NCBI GenBank assembly: GCA_900541175.1
Contig: UQIT01000016.1
Location: forward strand, 1 to 44,606
DNA from: an uncultured Collinsella sp.
GTDB lineage: Bacteria > Actinomycetota > Coriobacteriia > Coriobacteriales > Coriobacteriaceae
Direction of reading: 5' to 3'
Length of the DNA stretch: 44,606 nucleotides
The notes beneath the pieces are model-generated. The model saw nothing but the letters and a program-made list of their open reading frames with translations. It ran no database searches and was not told where the DNA came from. This document shows, one piece after another, positions 1 to 8,258 of this stretch (position 1 is the first letter of the stretch; each line of letters starts with the position of its first letter). A program made the position numbers and the translations under genes.

Positions 1-6
1 CAGCGC

Positions 7-53
7 GAGGCCCGCCTTTCCGTTGCTCCGCAGGAGCAGGAAAGGCGGGCCTC
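7..53. terminator. Strong hairpin downstream of the metal ATPase
   Basis: A perfect 15-bp inverted repeat (7-21 with 39-53) encloses a second smaller palindrome (24-38). It lies 57 bases beyond the stop of the P-type ATPase on the minus strand. No clear T-run follows on either strand, so it may be a terminator or an RNA-stabilising 3' hairpin. Confidence 0.5.
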
Positions 54-109
54 ATGCGCGAGGACGTTTTCAAAACCAAACCCGGCTCCGGCCGGAGGGA
101 CCACGAATG

Positions 110-2062
110 CTACAGGTTCTTGACACCCATCGCGCGCATGGCGTTCAGGATGGCGATGATCGCCACGCCCACGTCGCCGAACACAGCAAGCCACATGTTG
201 GCGATGCCGAGCGCCGCAAGCACCAGTATCAACAGCTTAATGCCCAGCGCAAAGATGATGTTCTGCCAGACAATCGCCATGGTCTTGCGTGCCACGCGGA
301 TCGCGCGGGAAATGTTGGACGGCTTGTCATCCATGAGCACGACGTCCGCCGCCTCAATTGCGGCGTCGGAACCCATAGCGCCCATGGCAATGCCAACGTC
401 TGCGCGGGTGAGCACGGGCGCATCGTTGATGCCGTCGCCGACAAAGGCGAGCTTGCCTTTGCCGCTTTCGGCCGCGAGCAGCGCTTCAACACGCTCGACC
501 TTATCGCCCGGCAGCAGCTGCGCGTGGAACTCGTCGAGACTGAGTTGCTTGGCCACAGACGCCGCAACCTCCTCGCGGTCGCCCGTGAGCATGACGGTGC
601 GCTTGACGCCGGCGGAGTGCAGGTCGCTGATCGTCTGCTCGGCATCGGCCTTGACGGTGTCGGCAATTACAATGTGGCCGGCATAGATGCCATCGACCAG
701 CACGTGAAGGATCGTACCGACGACCTCGCAATCGGGCGCTTCGACTCCGGTCGCGGCGAGCATTTTTGCGTTGCCAACGACGACGTGCTTGCCGTCGATG
801 GTTGCCGTCACGCCATGGCCCGCGTCGTTGGTGGAGTCGCTTACGCGCTTGGGGTCGACCTCGCCATGGTAGGCGGCGCGCACGGACTGCGCGATGGGGT
901 GATCGGAGAATGACTCAGCGAGGGCTGCGACCTCAAGCAGCGATTGCTCGGTATAGCCGGCTTCGGGGTGTACTGCCACGACCGAGAACGTGCCGTTGGT
1001 GAGCGTGCCGGTCTTGTCGAAGACGACGGTGTCCACGTCGGCGAGCGTCTCGAGGTAGTTAGAACCCTTGATGAGAACGCCCAGCTTGGAGGCGCCGCCG
1101 ATGCCGCCAAAGAAGCTCAGCGGCACGCTGATCACGAGCGCGCACGGGCAGCTGACGACCAAGAAGGTCAGGCCTCGCAGGATCCAGTCGGACCAGGCGC
1201 CGGTGACCAAGCTGCCGCCGAGCGCGAGTACCGCGGCAGCGCCGGTGACGGCAGGCGTGTAGACGCGGGCGAAGCGCGTGATGAAGTTCTCGGTGCGCGC
1301 CTTCTTTTCGCTGGCATTCTCCACGAGCTCCAGGACGCGCGCGACGGTGGACTCGCCAAAGGGCTTGGTGGTGCGCACGTGGATGAGCCCCGTCATGTTG
1401 ATGCAGCCGCTGATGATGTCGTCGCCGGACTTGGCGGGGCGGGGAACTGACTCGCCCGTGAGTGCGGCGGTGTCGAGCTGGGTTTCGCCTTCGACGATGA
1501 CGCCGTCGATGGGCACGCGCTCGCCGGGCTTGACCACAATCACGGTGCCGACGGCGATGTCATCGGGAAGGACCTGTTCGAGCGTGCCGTCGGCTTGCTC
1601 GACGTTAGCGTAGTCGGGCGCGATGTCCATCATGGCGCTGATCGACTTGCGGCTTTTGCCCACGGCATATGCCTGGAACAGCTCGCCGACCTGGTAGAAC
1701 AGCATGACGGCGGCGCCTTCGGCCATGTGCGGGTCGGTGTCGGGGAAGAGCACCATGGCAAATGCGCCGATGGTTGCGACTGCCATAAGGAAACTCTCGT
1801 CGAAGGCCTTGCCGCGGCGAATGTTATTGAATGCCTTTTGCAGTACGTCGTATCCGGCAATCAAAAAAGGCACGAGGAACAGTGCGAAGCTGGCGTAGAT
1901 GTCGCCCGGGGTGCCGAATGCGGCAGTGAGGGTGCCGAGCTCATCGAGGGCGTACACCACGGCAAAAATGCCCAGTGCTACCAGGATGCGGTTGCGTTTA
2001 TGCTCAAGGGACTCTTTTTTCTTGCGCTTCTTCTTTTTCTTCTTGGGGTCGGCGGTGGCCAT
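110..2062 (-). CDS. Zn2+/Cd2+-type P1B heavy-metal efflux ATPase
   Basis: About 650 aa. It pumps divalent metal out of the cytoplasm using ATP. Seen in order: a lysine-rich N-tail (residues 7-16, almost all K/R), paired membrane helices, the TGES actuator motif, a CPC membrane metal site (VVSCPCALVIS), the DKTGTLT phosphorylation motif, an HP motif (SDHPIAQ), GDGINDAP, and C-terminal membrane helices. CPC with this layout fits the ZntA/CadA branch. There is no N-terminal HMA domain; a free 72-aa HMA protein is encoded just upstream. The ATG at 2062 is chosen because GGGAGG lies 7-12 bases before it; longer readings to 2245 run through the operator. A third copy of the locus operator precedes it, so it probably has its own metal-responsive promoter. 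Confidence 0.9.
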   Translation of the reverse strand: MATADPKKKKKKRKKKESLEHKRNRILVALGIFAVVYALDELGTLTAAFGTPGDIYASFALFLVPFLIAGYDVLQKAFNNIRRGKAFDESFLMAVATIGAFAMVLFPDTDPHMAEGAAVMLFYQVGELFQAYAVGKSRKSISAMMDIAPDYANVEQADGTLEQVLPDDIAVGTVIVVKPGERVPIDGVIVEGETQLDTAALTGESVPRPAKSGDDIISGCINMTGLIHVRTTKPFGESTVARVLELVENASEKKARTENFITRFARVYTPAVTGAAAVLALGGSLVTGAWSDWILRGLTFLVVSCPCALVISVPLSFFGGIGGASKLGVLIKGSNYLETLADVDTVVFDKTGTLTNGTFSVVAVHPEAGYTEQSLLEVAALAESFSDHPIAQSVRAAYHGEVDPKRVSDSTNDAGHGVTATIDGKHVVVGNAKMLAATGVEAPDCEVVGTILHVLVDGIYAGHIVIADTVKADAEQTISDLHSAGVKRTVMLTGDREEVAASVAKQLSLDEFHAQLLPGDKVERVEALLAAESGKGKLAFVGDGINDAPVLTRADVGIAMGAMGSDAAIEAADVVLMDDKPSNISRAIRVARKTMAIVWQNIIFALGIKLLILVLAALGIANMWLAVFGDVGVAIIAILNAMRAMGVKNL

Positions 2063-2086
2063 GACTCGTATCCTCCCATTTGAATG

Positions 2087-2106
2087 TATGAACACTCGCT
2101 CATATA
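2087..2106 (-). promoter_or_regulatory. Putative SmtB/ArsR operator before the ATPase gene
   Basis: TATGAACACTCGCTCATATA matches the operator arm at 2826-2845 in 18 of 20 positions. It lies 25 bases upstream of the ATPase start. Its ends form the TATGA/TCATA half-sites expected for an ArsR/SmtB dimer site. It implies separate metal control of the ATPase in addition to the regulator promoter. Confidence 0.7.
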
Positions 2107-2116
2107 ATTTCGCGAG

Positions 2117-2141
2117 CAAAGGCCGCGGCAAGCGCGGCCTT
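2117..2141 (-). terminator. Weak terminator after the HMA gene
   Basis: A perfect 9-bp inverted repeat (2119-2127 with 2133-2141) lies 22 bases past the HMA stop and is followed on the minus strand by a short TTT. It could reduce read-through from the regulator-HMA transcript into the ATPase gene. Confidence 0.4.
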
Positions 2142-2162
2142 GCGGGTTGGCGTAAACCTGGG

Positions 2163-2381
2163 CTAGAGAATGATCTCGCAGTCCGGCTCGGCGTCGGCGG
2201 TGAACTCCACAACGCGGTCGAGGACCTCGTCGAACTCGGCTTCATCGGCCTCGAGCGTCAGCTTCTGGGTCATAAAGTTGACCGAAACGGATTTGACGCC
2301 CTCGAGCTTGGCCAGCTCGTCCTGAAGCTCACGCGCGCAGTTGGCGCAGTCGATCTCGTCGAGCTTGTACTGCTTTTTCAT
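2163..2381 (-). CDS. Free HMA-domain metallochaperone (CopZ-like fold)
   Basis: 72 aa, the size of a single ferredoxin-like HMA domain. The metal-binding loop reads DCANCA (a CxxC with cysteines at residues 13 and 16), followed by the family pattern in which a VKSVSVNF strand leads to a second helix. The C-terminus is very acidic. Such domains bind soft metals and hand them to P1B ATPases. The ATPase next door lacks its own HMA domain, so I infer this protein does that job in trans or binds the metal in the cytosol. An AAAGGAA ribosome site precedes the ATG. It lies 63 bases after the repressor gene and probably shares its transcript. Confidence 0.85.
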   Translation of the reverse strand: MKKQYKLDEIDCANCARELQDELAKLEGVKSVSVNFMTQKLTLEADEAEFDEVLDRVVEFTADAEPDCEIIL

Positions 2382-2444
2382 GGTGGGTTCCTTTCCCCGT
2401 TTTTGCGGCTTGGGTGCAGGCCGCGCTGGTACCGTGGTTGGTTG

Positions 2445-2810
2445 CTATTCGCAGATATGGCTCATGCCCTGGTTGAGCATGGTGTAGACGTGATCGTCGG
2501 CAAGCGAGTAGAGGATGTTGCGGCCGTCGCGGCGGAATTTGACCAGGTGCGACTGCTTAAGCGTGCGCAGCTGGTGCGATACTGCCGACTGCGAGGTTGC
2601 GGTCGCCTCGGCGATGTCGGCCACGCAGAGCTCGCGTCCCATGAGGGCATAGAGAATCTTGATGCGCGTGGTGTCGCTGAAGACCTTGAACAGATCAGCT
2701 AAATCGTACAGCAACTCCTCGTCGGGAAGGTCCTCGGGCGAGCAGGTGGTGGGGATCGCGGGTTCGGTGGCCTCGATGTCGGGCTTCGTTTCATCGACGC
2801 GGATGCTCAT
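2445..2810 (-). CDS. ArsR/SmtB-family metal-sensing repressor
   Basis: 121-aa winged-helix protein that should bind the operator just upstream and release it when Zn/Cd/Co-type metals accumulate. The core has DTTRIKILYAL, an alpha3-type segment ELCVADIAEA with one cysteine (CadC has more), and the recognition helix SQSAVSHQLRTL. The C-terminal helix carries DxHx10HxxE (DDH...SHICE), the alpha5 zinc site of SmtB/CzrA/NmtR sensors. The alpha5 site is complete while the alpha3N cysteine site is not, so a zinc-type sensor is favoured. First gene of the locus, with a consensus promoter and doubled operator. Confidence 0.9.
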   Translation of the reverse strand: MSIRVDETKPDIEATEPAIPTTCSPEDLPDEELLYDLADLFKVFSDTTRIKILYALMGRELCVADIAEATATSQSAVSHQLRTLKQSHLVKFRRDGRNILYSLADDHVYTMLNQGMSHICE

Positions 2811-2823
2811 TGCAATATCCTTT

Positions 2824-2880
2824 CATATGAACATGCGCTCATATAACTAATTTCCAATTATATGAGCGCATGTTCATATG
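2824..2880 (-). promoter_or_regulatory. Doubled metal-repressor operator (23-bp inverted repeat)
   Basis: Two 23-bp arms (2824-2846 and 2858-2880) are perfect reverse complements separated by 11 bases. Each arm is itself an imperfect dimer site with TATGA and TCATA ends. One arm fills the promoter spacer and the other lies just downstream of the expected transcription start, so two repressor dimers would block both polymerase binding and clearance. Confidence 0.8.
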
Positions 2881-2884
2881 TCAA
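2857..2884 (-). promoter_or_regulatory. Promoter of the metal-resistance regulator gene
   Basis: On the minus strand TTGACA (2879-2884) and TATAAT (2857-2862) are both perfect sigma-A hexamers with a 16-bp spacer. The spacer is almost entirely the right operator arm. Confidence 0.8.
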
Positions 2885-3229
2885 TGACGTTCAGGTAATT
2901 CGTTGCACAAAATGATGGGGAATAGTGGACGAGATCCCGGACTGAGCGGTTTTGATAGCCGATGCCGGGGTGGGTGCCCCTGAGCCGTGCAAAAATTGGA
3001 GTATTCTGCAACGACAGGGGGTCCGTTAATTTATTGCAGGCCATATAATGCAGTTCAAGAGTTATCTTAGGATGTTAATCCGATGAGTTCTTCCTCAAAT
3101 GTTGCCTAACGCTCTCACGCAAGAGTGATTTCGCTTCGCATTTGGATCCACTCGAGGGTGATAGACACCCGACCCTGCTGAATACTCGCAATTTTGCACA
3201 TCGCCAGGGTACCCACCTTGTTAGCCGGT
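2885..3229. other. Gene-free stretch, 345 bp
   Basis: No convincing gene. It is more AT-rich than average and holds a separated CTGCAA (3006-3011) / TTGCAG (3034-3039) pair downstream of a GTGCAAAAATTGGAG segment near 2987. A 68-aa minus-strand reading (3115-3321) overlaps the next gene, lacks family features and is not called. Confidence 0.4.
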
Positions 3230-4419
3230 CTAGCTTCCTGCACCGAAGACCCTGCCTTCGGGCGTGAGACTGCTTGTTTGGTCGAATGATGGACTGTCGG
3301 GTTCGACAGTCTGCATGTCATCGATTGCCGGAGCCTCGTTAATCGTCGGATCGTCCAATGTGATGCCTTCGAGTGTTGCTTTTTCGAGGTCGATTCGTTG
3401 ACGATCTTCGGAATCCTGGCGAAGCTGCTTCTGAATTCGCTTTTTCTCTTCTATAAATCTTCTGAGTACAAACTGTCTCAGGTCTTCTTGCATGATTTGA
3501 AAGTCTTTTGGCAGACGCGAGGGGCGTATGCCCTCTTTTCGTTGGATCGCCTCCATGACCCTAACGAAAGCGCTGGCATGCATAAAGGAATAACGACTGA
3601 CGGTGATGATTCCGTATCCCATGGACGCAAGCGCATTCTTGCGTTCCTCATCGATGGCGCGGTCTTCTTCCGCGTCATGATAAAAACCGTTGTATTCAAT
3701 GTCTGTGCGAGATTTCTTTAGATACGCATCCATAAAGAACTTTTTGCGTCTCGTGAGATTCTTCGCGGCAGCGGTGACCTGCACCTCGTAATCGGTCTCA
3801 ACTCCCTTAATACCAAGCCCTCCTTCGCTTTTGGGCAGCGTTAGCATCATGACAAAGGCCGTTTCCATAGGAGACCGGCATCCGTCGCGCACACATTGGG
3901 TCGCCTTTCGGGCAAGGGCCAGACCGTCGCATCTGGTAATGGAATTAAAGAACTGCTTTATCCTCTCGGTCGAGGTAAGTGGGAAACGCTCGGTATAAGA
4001 GGTAGAAGAACCGTTTCCAAGGGAATAAGCGCCGCACAGCTCAAAGTAGTACTCTACTAGTTCGCGAAAAGGGAGATAGGTGGCGGCCGGAGTGCGCAAA
4101 GCTCAACGCCAACAACGAAGATGCCATCTTTGAGCTCGATGAAGCGTGAGCTCGAGAATCGTTTTGAAGACACGTGGCATTGACAGTTCATTGCATAGCG
4201 CGCATTCCTTCGATCAAACACCATCACCTCGAGGGAATCAATTGCGTCGAGGGAAACATCATGTTTGGCGAGCCATTCTGCGGCTGCGTCGAGGAGTGCT
4301 CCGCTGGGGCATGATCCGTAAATTGTGGCAGGACTACAGGGCTCGGTGTCTTTCGCAGACACCGAATGCGCGGTCTGGTAGACCGCTTTCGCCGTGGTAT
4401 GTGACAATACGATACTCAT
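3230..4419 (-). pseudogene. DUF559/Vsr-like endonuclease-fold protein, frameshifted
   Basis: Two overlapping minus-strand frames together make one protein of about 395 aa. The N-part (4419 to about 4080, beginning MSIVLSHTTAKAVYQ) gives a promoter-proximal domain like AbiEi-type two-domain proteins. The C-part (to 3230) has a conserved ELCGAYSL turn, then CRSPMETAFVMML, then VEYNG-like IEYNGFYHD, DEERKNALASMGYGIITV, a pattern of very-short-patch-repair/DUF559 nuclease folds. The frames join near 4075-4099 by a -1 shift; the second part has only a TTG start without ribosome site and its first residues continue the family motif, so I read a one-base deletion, or an assembly error. Lower GC than neighbours. 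The role of the intact protein is unknown. Confidence 0.6.
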
Positions 4420-4770
4420 GGTATATATCGTGTCAGCTAATGCCGTGTTGATGGCGCTGAGTGGAAAAGTCGTTTTAGAGGTCTAACCAAATGCTGTCAA
4501 AAAGCTTGACGCAATTATGGGTTGGTAGGCCCTAAATAAAAGTTTTCGCAGCTTAGCCCTAGCATATAAATACTCAATTGCCGCACATTTGATAGTGATG
4601 CATCACCATCCGACAACGAATTACGTGTCGGGAATTGGCCGAAATCGTTCAAAATGAGGGTTCAGAATTTGTGATGGCAGATCTATCTATGGAACGTAGG
4701 GCGGCCCCGCTGCGGGGTTTCCCGCTGCGAGGCCGCTCGTGATCTACGCCGGAGTTTGTCGCAGGCGTTT
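4420..4770. other. AT-rich intergenic stretch, 351 bp
   Basis: No gene seen. The left part is noticeably AT-rich (for example around 4530-4600), consistent with the edge of an acquired patch. At 4700-4736 a GCGGCC/GGCCGC hairpin follows the exonuclease stop on the minus strand but lacks a good T-run. Confidence 0.4.
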
Positions 4771-5739
4771 CTACTTGGCAAATAGGCTCTTGAGGTTGAA
4801 CTCGGCTTGGACGGTGCGGAGCATGAGGTCGGTGTCGTCCAGACCCAGATGCTGCTCGTTGGCGTCGGCGGCGAGGGTTCCGCGGCGGCGCGCCCAGTTC
4901 TCGAGCGCGGCGGGGGCGGACTCGCGGGGGAGCGAGCGGACGTCGGCATCCAGGCTGCGGCAGATCTGGCGCGAGTCGATGACGATGATCTTGCCGGCGC
5001 GGCGTGCCTCGGCGTAGCCGTCCAGGTGGATCTTGAACCAGCTGTCCTCAAACGCGGCGTTGTGTGCCATGTACGGGTACTTCTTCATGAGCTTGAGCAG
5101 CTGCTTTTGCAGCTCTTTGTTCTCGCGGAAGGGCGTTTTGCCGTCGATGTCGTCCCAGGTGATGTGGTGGATATTCGACAGCGGTACATCCTCGCCGCGG
5201 TAGATGTCGGGCAGACCGCAGTAGTGTGCCTCGGCGTCGTGCGGGACGGCGTCGCTGGTGAGCTCCATGATCTCCCAGCCGACGTTGATGATATAACCGC
5301 GCTCGGGTGCACGGCCGGTGGTCTCGATGTCGATACCGAGCACGGTGCCCTGGATGGGCTTGCGGGCGTAGGCCACGCCGAGCGCGTCGCGGTCGCCGCG
5401 GATTTCGCGCATAACGGACGCGGCGGTGCGCTTTTGCATCTTGCCGATGGCGGCGCAGGTGTCGGCATCGGACAAGCCGCGCGAAAGCGCCACGGGCGTC
5501 ACGTTGCGCAGGCGTGCCTCGCCAATCTGGTCGCACAGGTCGCGGTTGCGGTCAGCCAGGTCGCGCACGGTGGCAAAGTCGAAGCTGGGGTCGCCCTCGG
5601 CGGTAAAGTACTCGGTTTCGAGCACCTTAAGGGCCTCCTCGCCCTTCTGGCGCTCGGATTCCATGGCGCCGTGATCGCCATAGATAAACATGGGGATAAA
5701 CGGCTGACGCTCGTATTCGAGTGCTTGTGAAACGTTCAT
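4771..5739 (-). CDS. DEDDh 3'-5' exonuclease domain protein
   Basis: About 322 aa. The C-terminal half is an RNase T/DnaQ-like exonuclease: exo I GIDIETTG, exo II around MAHNAAFEDSWF, and exo III HLGLDDTDLM, where the His precedes the final Asp by four residues as in the DEDDh class. It probably trims nucleic acid 3' ends with two metal ions. The N-terminal ~130 residues are charged and helical with no recognised domain. The ATG at 5739 is chosen because AAGGAG lies 9 bases upstream. It is divergent from the metal exporter and shares its repeat-rich promoter region. The biological substrate cannot be told. Confidence 0.8.
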   Translation of the reverse strand: MNVSQALEYERQPFIPMFIYGDHGAMESERQKGEEALKVLETEYFTAEGDPSFDFATVRDLADRNRDLCDQIGEARLRNVTPVALSRGLSDADTCAAIGKMQKRTAASVMREIRGDRDALGVAYARKPIQGTVLGIDIETTGRAPERGYIINVGWEIMELTSDAVPHDAEAHYCGLPDIYRGEDVPLSNIHHITWDDIDGKTPFRENKELQKQLLKLMKKYPYMAHNAAFEDSWFKIHLDGYAEARRAGKIIVIDSRQICRSLDADVRSLPRESAPAALENWARRRGTLAADANEQHLGLDDTDLMLRTVQAEFNLKSLFAK

Positions 5740-5812
5740 ATAACTGCTCCTTGGACGGGCCACACCGCGCGGCTCGGGTTCATTGAGATGTGGCGAGATG
5801 ATAGTTTACCAT

Positions 5813-5880
5813 GGGCAACTATTGGCATCGCGCCTAGGACAACTACAATACCCTAGTTGACCGCTAGGACTTTTACAATG
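5813..5880. promoter_or_regulatory. Repeat-rich divergent control region
   Basis: CTAGGAC followed three bases later by TACAAT occurs twice (5834-5849 and 5864-5879), exactly 30 bp apart. Between them GGACAACTA (5837-5845) and TAGTTGACC (5854-5862) form an inverted repeat with one mismatch per arm. A weaker GGCAACTA lies at 5814-5821. This looks like a cluster of regulator sites for the divergent exonuclease and exporter genes; the regulator is not identified. Confidence 0.5.
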
Positions 5881-5911
5881 CTGCCGAAAGACACGAAAGG
5901 TTCCATCCTTC

Positions 5912-7003
5912 ATGGATTTGCTGATTGATATTTTATTCGACGCCGGCAAGGACACGCTGTCGCTGGTGCCGTTTTTGTTGGTGACGTATCTGGCCCTCGA
6001 GACCTTGGAGCACGTCGCGGGCGACCGCGTTAACGGGGCCATCAAGCGCGCCGGCGCCGCGGGTCCCGTGGTTGGCTCGCTGCTGGGCATGGTGCCGCAG
6101 TGCGGCTTTTCGGCAATGGCGGCCACACTGTACGCCGGTCGCGTCGTGACCTTGGGCACGTTGGTGGCGGTGTTCCTTTCGACCTCCGATGAGATGCTGC
6201 CGCTGTTGCTCGCCGAGCAGGTGCCCGTGCAGACCATGGCGATGCTTTTGGCTTCGAAAGCACTGATCGCGCTGGTCACGGGCTTTATCGTGGACGCTGC
6301 CATTCGCGGCCTGCGCCGTAACGCCCGCGCGCACGCGGCGATTCGCCGTACCGTGCTGGGAACCGCGGCCAATCCTGCCCATGTGAACTGCGCGCACGAT
6401 GACCACAGCGGCGGTGACATCATCGACGAGGTGGCCGAGGCGGGCGTGAGCGCCGACCACATCCACGAGTTGTGCGAGCGCGACCATTGCGGTTGCGATG
6501 ATGAAGATGAACACGAGCGCGACCACGGACACAGCCATGATCACGGTCACACGGGCGAGCATGAGCACCACCACGGCCACAGCCACGACCACTCCCACGA
6601 GGGCGCGTCCGTTCTGTCGATTATCCGCAGCGCGATCTCGCACACTGTGCAGGTTTCGGTTTTTATTTTCCTGGTGACGCTGGTCCTGGTCGCCGTGCTC
6701 GAGACCTTCGGCGAGTCCGCGATCGAGCAGTTCCTGCGTGGCAACGAGACGCTCGCCGTCTTGGGCTCGGCGCTTGTCGGCCTGATTCCCAACTGCTCGG
6801 CGAGCGTGGTCATTACGCAACTATATCTGGAAGGTGCGCTGCAATTGGCGCCGATGCTCGCTGGCACGCTTATCTCCGCTGGCGTGGGCTACCTGGTGCT
6901 GTTCCGCACCAACCGCAGCGCCCGCGAAAACGTCGTGTTCCTGATTATGATGTACGTTATCGGCGCGGGCTGGGGCCTCATCCTATCCGCCTTCGGCCTC
7001 TAA
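5912..7003 (+). CDS. 10-TM putative heavy-metal exporter (ArsP_2/DUF2899-like)
   Basis: 363 aa integral membrane protein. Two related halves each carry a short motif with Pro and Cys: GMVPQCGFSAM (about residue 62) and GLIPNCSASVV (about 295), typical of the putative manganese/arsenic permease family now called 10TM heavy-metal exporter. The halves are joined by a cytosolic-type loop (about residues 170-232) packed with His, Asp and Cys (CERDHCGCDDEDE, then repeated GHSHDHGH), a likely metal-binding segment. I infer export of a divalent metal, possibly Mn; the substrate is not proven. The start ATG follows AAAGG by 12 bases. A large terminator follows. Confidence 0.8.
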   Translation: MDLLIDILFDAGKDTLSLVPFLLVTYLALETLEHVAGDRVNGAIKRAGAAGPVVGSLLGMVPQCGFSAMAATLYAGRVVTLGTLVAVFLSTSDEMLPLLLAEQVPVQTMAMLLASKALIALVTGFIVDAAIRGLRRNARAHAAIRRTVLGTAANPAHVNCAHDDHSGGDIIDEVAEAGVSADHIHELCERDHCGCDDEDEHERDHGHSHDHGHTGEHEHHHGHSHDHSHEGASVLSIIRSAISHTVQVSVFIFLVTLVLVAVLETFGESAIEQFLRGNETLAVLGSALVGLIPNCSASVVITQLYLEGALQLAPMLAGTLISAGVGYLVLFRTNRSARENVVFLIMMYVIGAGWGLILSAFGL

Positions 7004-7017
7004 GTGGGCCTAACAAA

Positions 7018-7091
7018 ACGGGCTTCAAAATAGCCATGCTCGGCGCCTGCGCAATGCGGCGACGCACGGCATTTTGAAGCCCGTTTTTTTT
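7018..7091 (+). terminator. Terminator of the metal exporter gene
   Basis: A 14-bp perfect stem (7018-7031 with 7071-7084) encloses a GC-rich 39-nt insert and is followed by eight T residues. Confidence 0.85.
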
Positions 7092-7130
7092 GTTGAGCCA
7101 TGGATTCCGAGCGCTCAGACTGTCTAAAAC

Positions 7131-7170
7131 AAAAAGGTAGATTTTTAGGCATGTCCCAAAAATCTACCTT
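7131..7170 (-). terminator. Terminator of the YaiI-like gene
   Basis: AAGGTAGATTTTT (7134-7146) pairs perfectly with 7158-7170. On the minus strand the stem is followed by TTTTTG. It ends the DUF308-YaiI pair. Confidence 0.8.
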
Positions 7171-7172
7171 GG

Positions 7173-7655
7173 TTAGTGCAGCAGCTCAGTGAGGTTGCGT
7201 TTAAAGCGGGCGCGATCTTCGCTGGTAAATGCTGCCGGACCGCGAGTGCGTCCGCCGGCGCGGCGTACCTTCTTTTCCTCGTGGCGAATAAACAGCTGCA
7301 TGTCGATAGTCGCCTTGTCGTACACGCGCCCGCGCACACCGATGGCGGCGGCATCGCGCCCGAGCACCATGCTCGCCAAGCCAATGTCCTGCGTCACGAC
7401 CACGTCGCCCGCCTGCAGGCGTTCGACAATGGCAAAGTCGGCGCTGTCGGCGCCCACGCTCACATCGAGCGTCGTGACCCAAAATCCGCGTCGCGCGTGC
7501 TCGGCATCGCGCGGGTCGTCGCGGCGAATGTGCCGTTCCAGGTTTTGCGTGCTGTTGCCGGCGATAACAACGGCGACGCCCGCCCGCCGCGCGCAGTCAA
7601 TCGACTCGCGCGTGACCGGGCAGGCGTCTGCATCAATAAAGAGCGTTCGTGGCAT
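7173..7655 (-). CDS. YaiI/YqxD (DUF188, UPF0178) family protein
   Basis: 160 aa, normal length for the family. It opens with the diagnostic FIDADACPV segment and contains DVSVGADSADFAIVERLQAGDVVVTQDIGLA, a PIN-like arrangement of acidic residues that suggests, but does not prove, a metal-dependent nuclease fold. The C-terminus is basic. The start ATG abuts the stop codon of the upstream DUF308 gene (TAG then ATG) with no ribosome site of its own, so translation is probably coupled. Function is not established. Confidence 0.85.
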   Translation of the reverse strand: MPRTLFIDADACPVTRESIDCARRAGVAVVIAGNSTQNLERHIRRDDPRDAEHARRGFWVTTLDVSVGADSADFAIVERLQAGDVVVTQDIGLASMVLGRDAAAIGVRGRVYDKATIDMQLFIRHEEKKVRRAGGRTRGPAAFTSEDRARFKRNLTELLH

Positions 7656-8258
7656 CTAGTGCACCAGTTTGCCAAATTGAATAGCACGAACAATCAGCGT
7701 TACGCCAAACACCAGCAGCGCGGCGCCGCTAAAGATGACGAGCATCTTGGCCGACCACAGCGGATAGATAAACACGAACATGCCGGCGATGATGGAGAGT
7801 GCGCCGCTCAGGATGGCGAGGGCGCGGTTGGACGAAAGCTCGGACTCCAGAATGGACATGACACCTTCGACAATCCAGCCAAAGCCGGCCACGATAACCA
7901 CCATCGTGGTGAGCGTCGCGGTCGAGAAGGCCTGGTTGCGCAGGATTATGACGCCGCCCAAGATAATGAGTAGGTTGGAGATGATGCTCGTCACGCGCCA
8001 GCCGGTGGGCAGCAGCGGCTCAAAAATGGCAGTGAACAGCCTGATGGCTGCCGTAATCACAAAGTAGAAGCCCAGGACGGTCGTCAAAAAGACGAGGGAC
8101 TTGGCGGGTGCAAAAAGCAGCGCGATACCAGCAATGAGCGCTAAGACGCCCGTGATGGCGTAGATCCAGCGCACGGCCTTGACGGCTTTGCCCGCCATGC
8201 TTTTCTCGTCAAATCCAAACTGGCTCGTTTTTTGGTCATCGTTCTTAAAGATGCCCAT
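7656..8258 (-). CDS. DUF308 (HdeD-like) membrane protein
   Basis: 200 aa. After a polar 25-residue N-terminus there are about six hydrophobic segments in pairs, with the DUF308 pattern (GVLALIAGIALLFAP, LLIILGGVIILRNQ, GALSIIAGMFVFIYP). HdeD-type proteins are linked to acid or general stress in enterobacteria, but the role here is unknown. The ATG is preceded by AAAGGAGA. It is the first gene of a two-gene minus-strand unit with the YaiI-like gene. Confidence 0.8.
   Translation of the reverse strand: MGIFKNDDQKTSQFGFDEKSMAGKAVKAVRWIYAITGVLALIAGIALLFAPAKSLVFLTTVLGFYFVITAAIRLFTAIFEPLLPTGWRVTSIISNLLIILGGVIILRNQAFSTATLTTMVVIVAGFGWIVEGVMSILESELSSNRALAILSGALSIIAGMFVFIYPLWSAKMLVIFSGAALLVFGVTLIVRAIQFGKLVH

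Noticed and set aside
3115..3321. 68-codon minus-strand frame
   Set aside because: It overlaps the 3' end of the endonuclease-like gene, has no ribosome site and no family features.
4057..4099. Programmed -1 frameshifting in the endonuclease-like gene
   Set aside because: No X XXY YYZ slippery heptamer or downstream pseudoknot is visible in the overlap.
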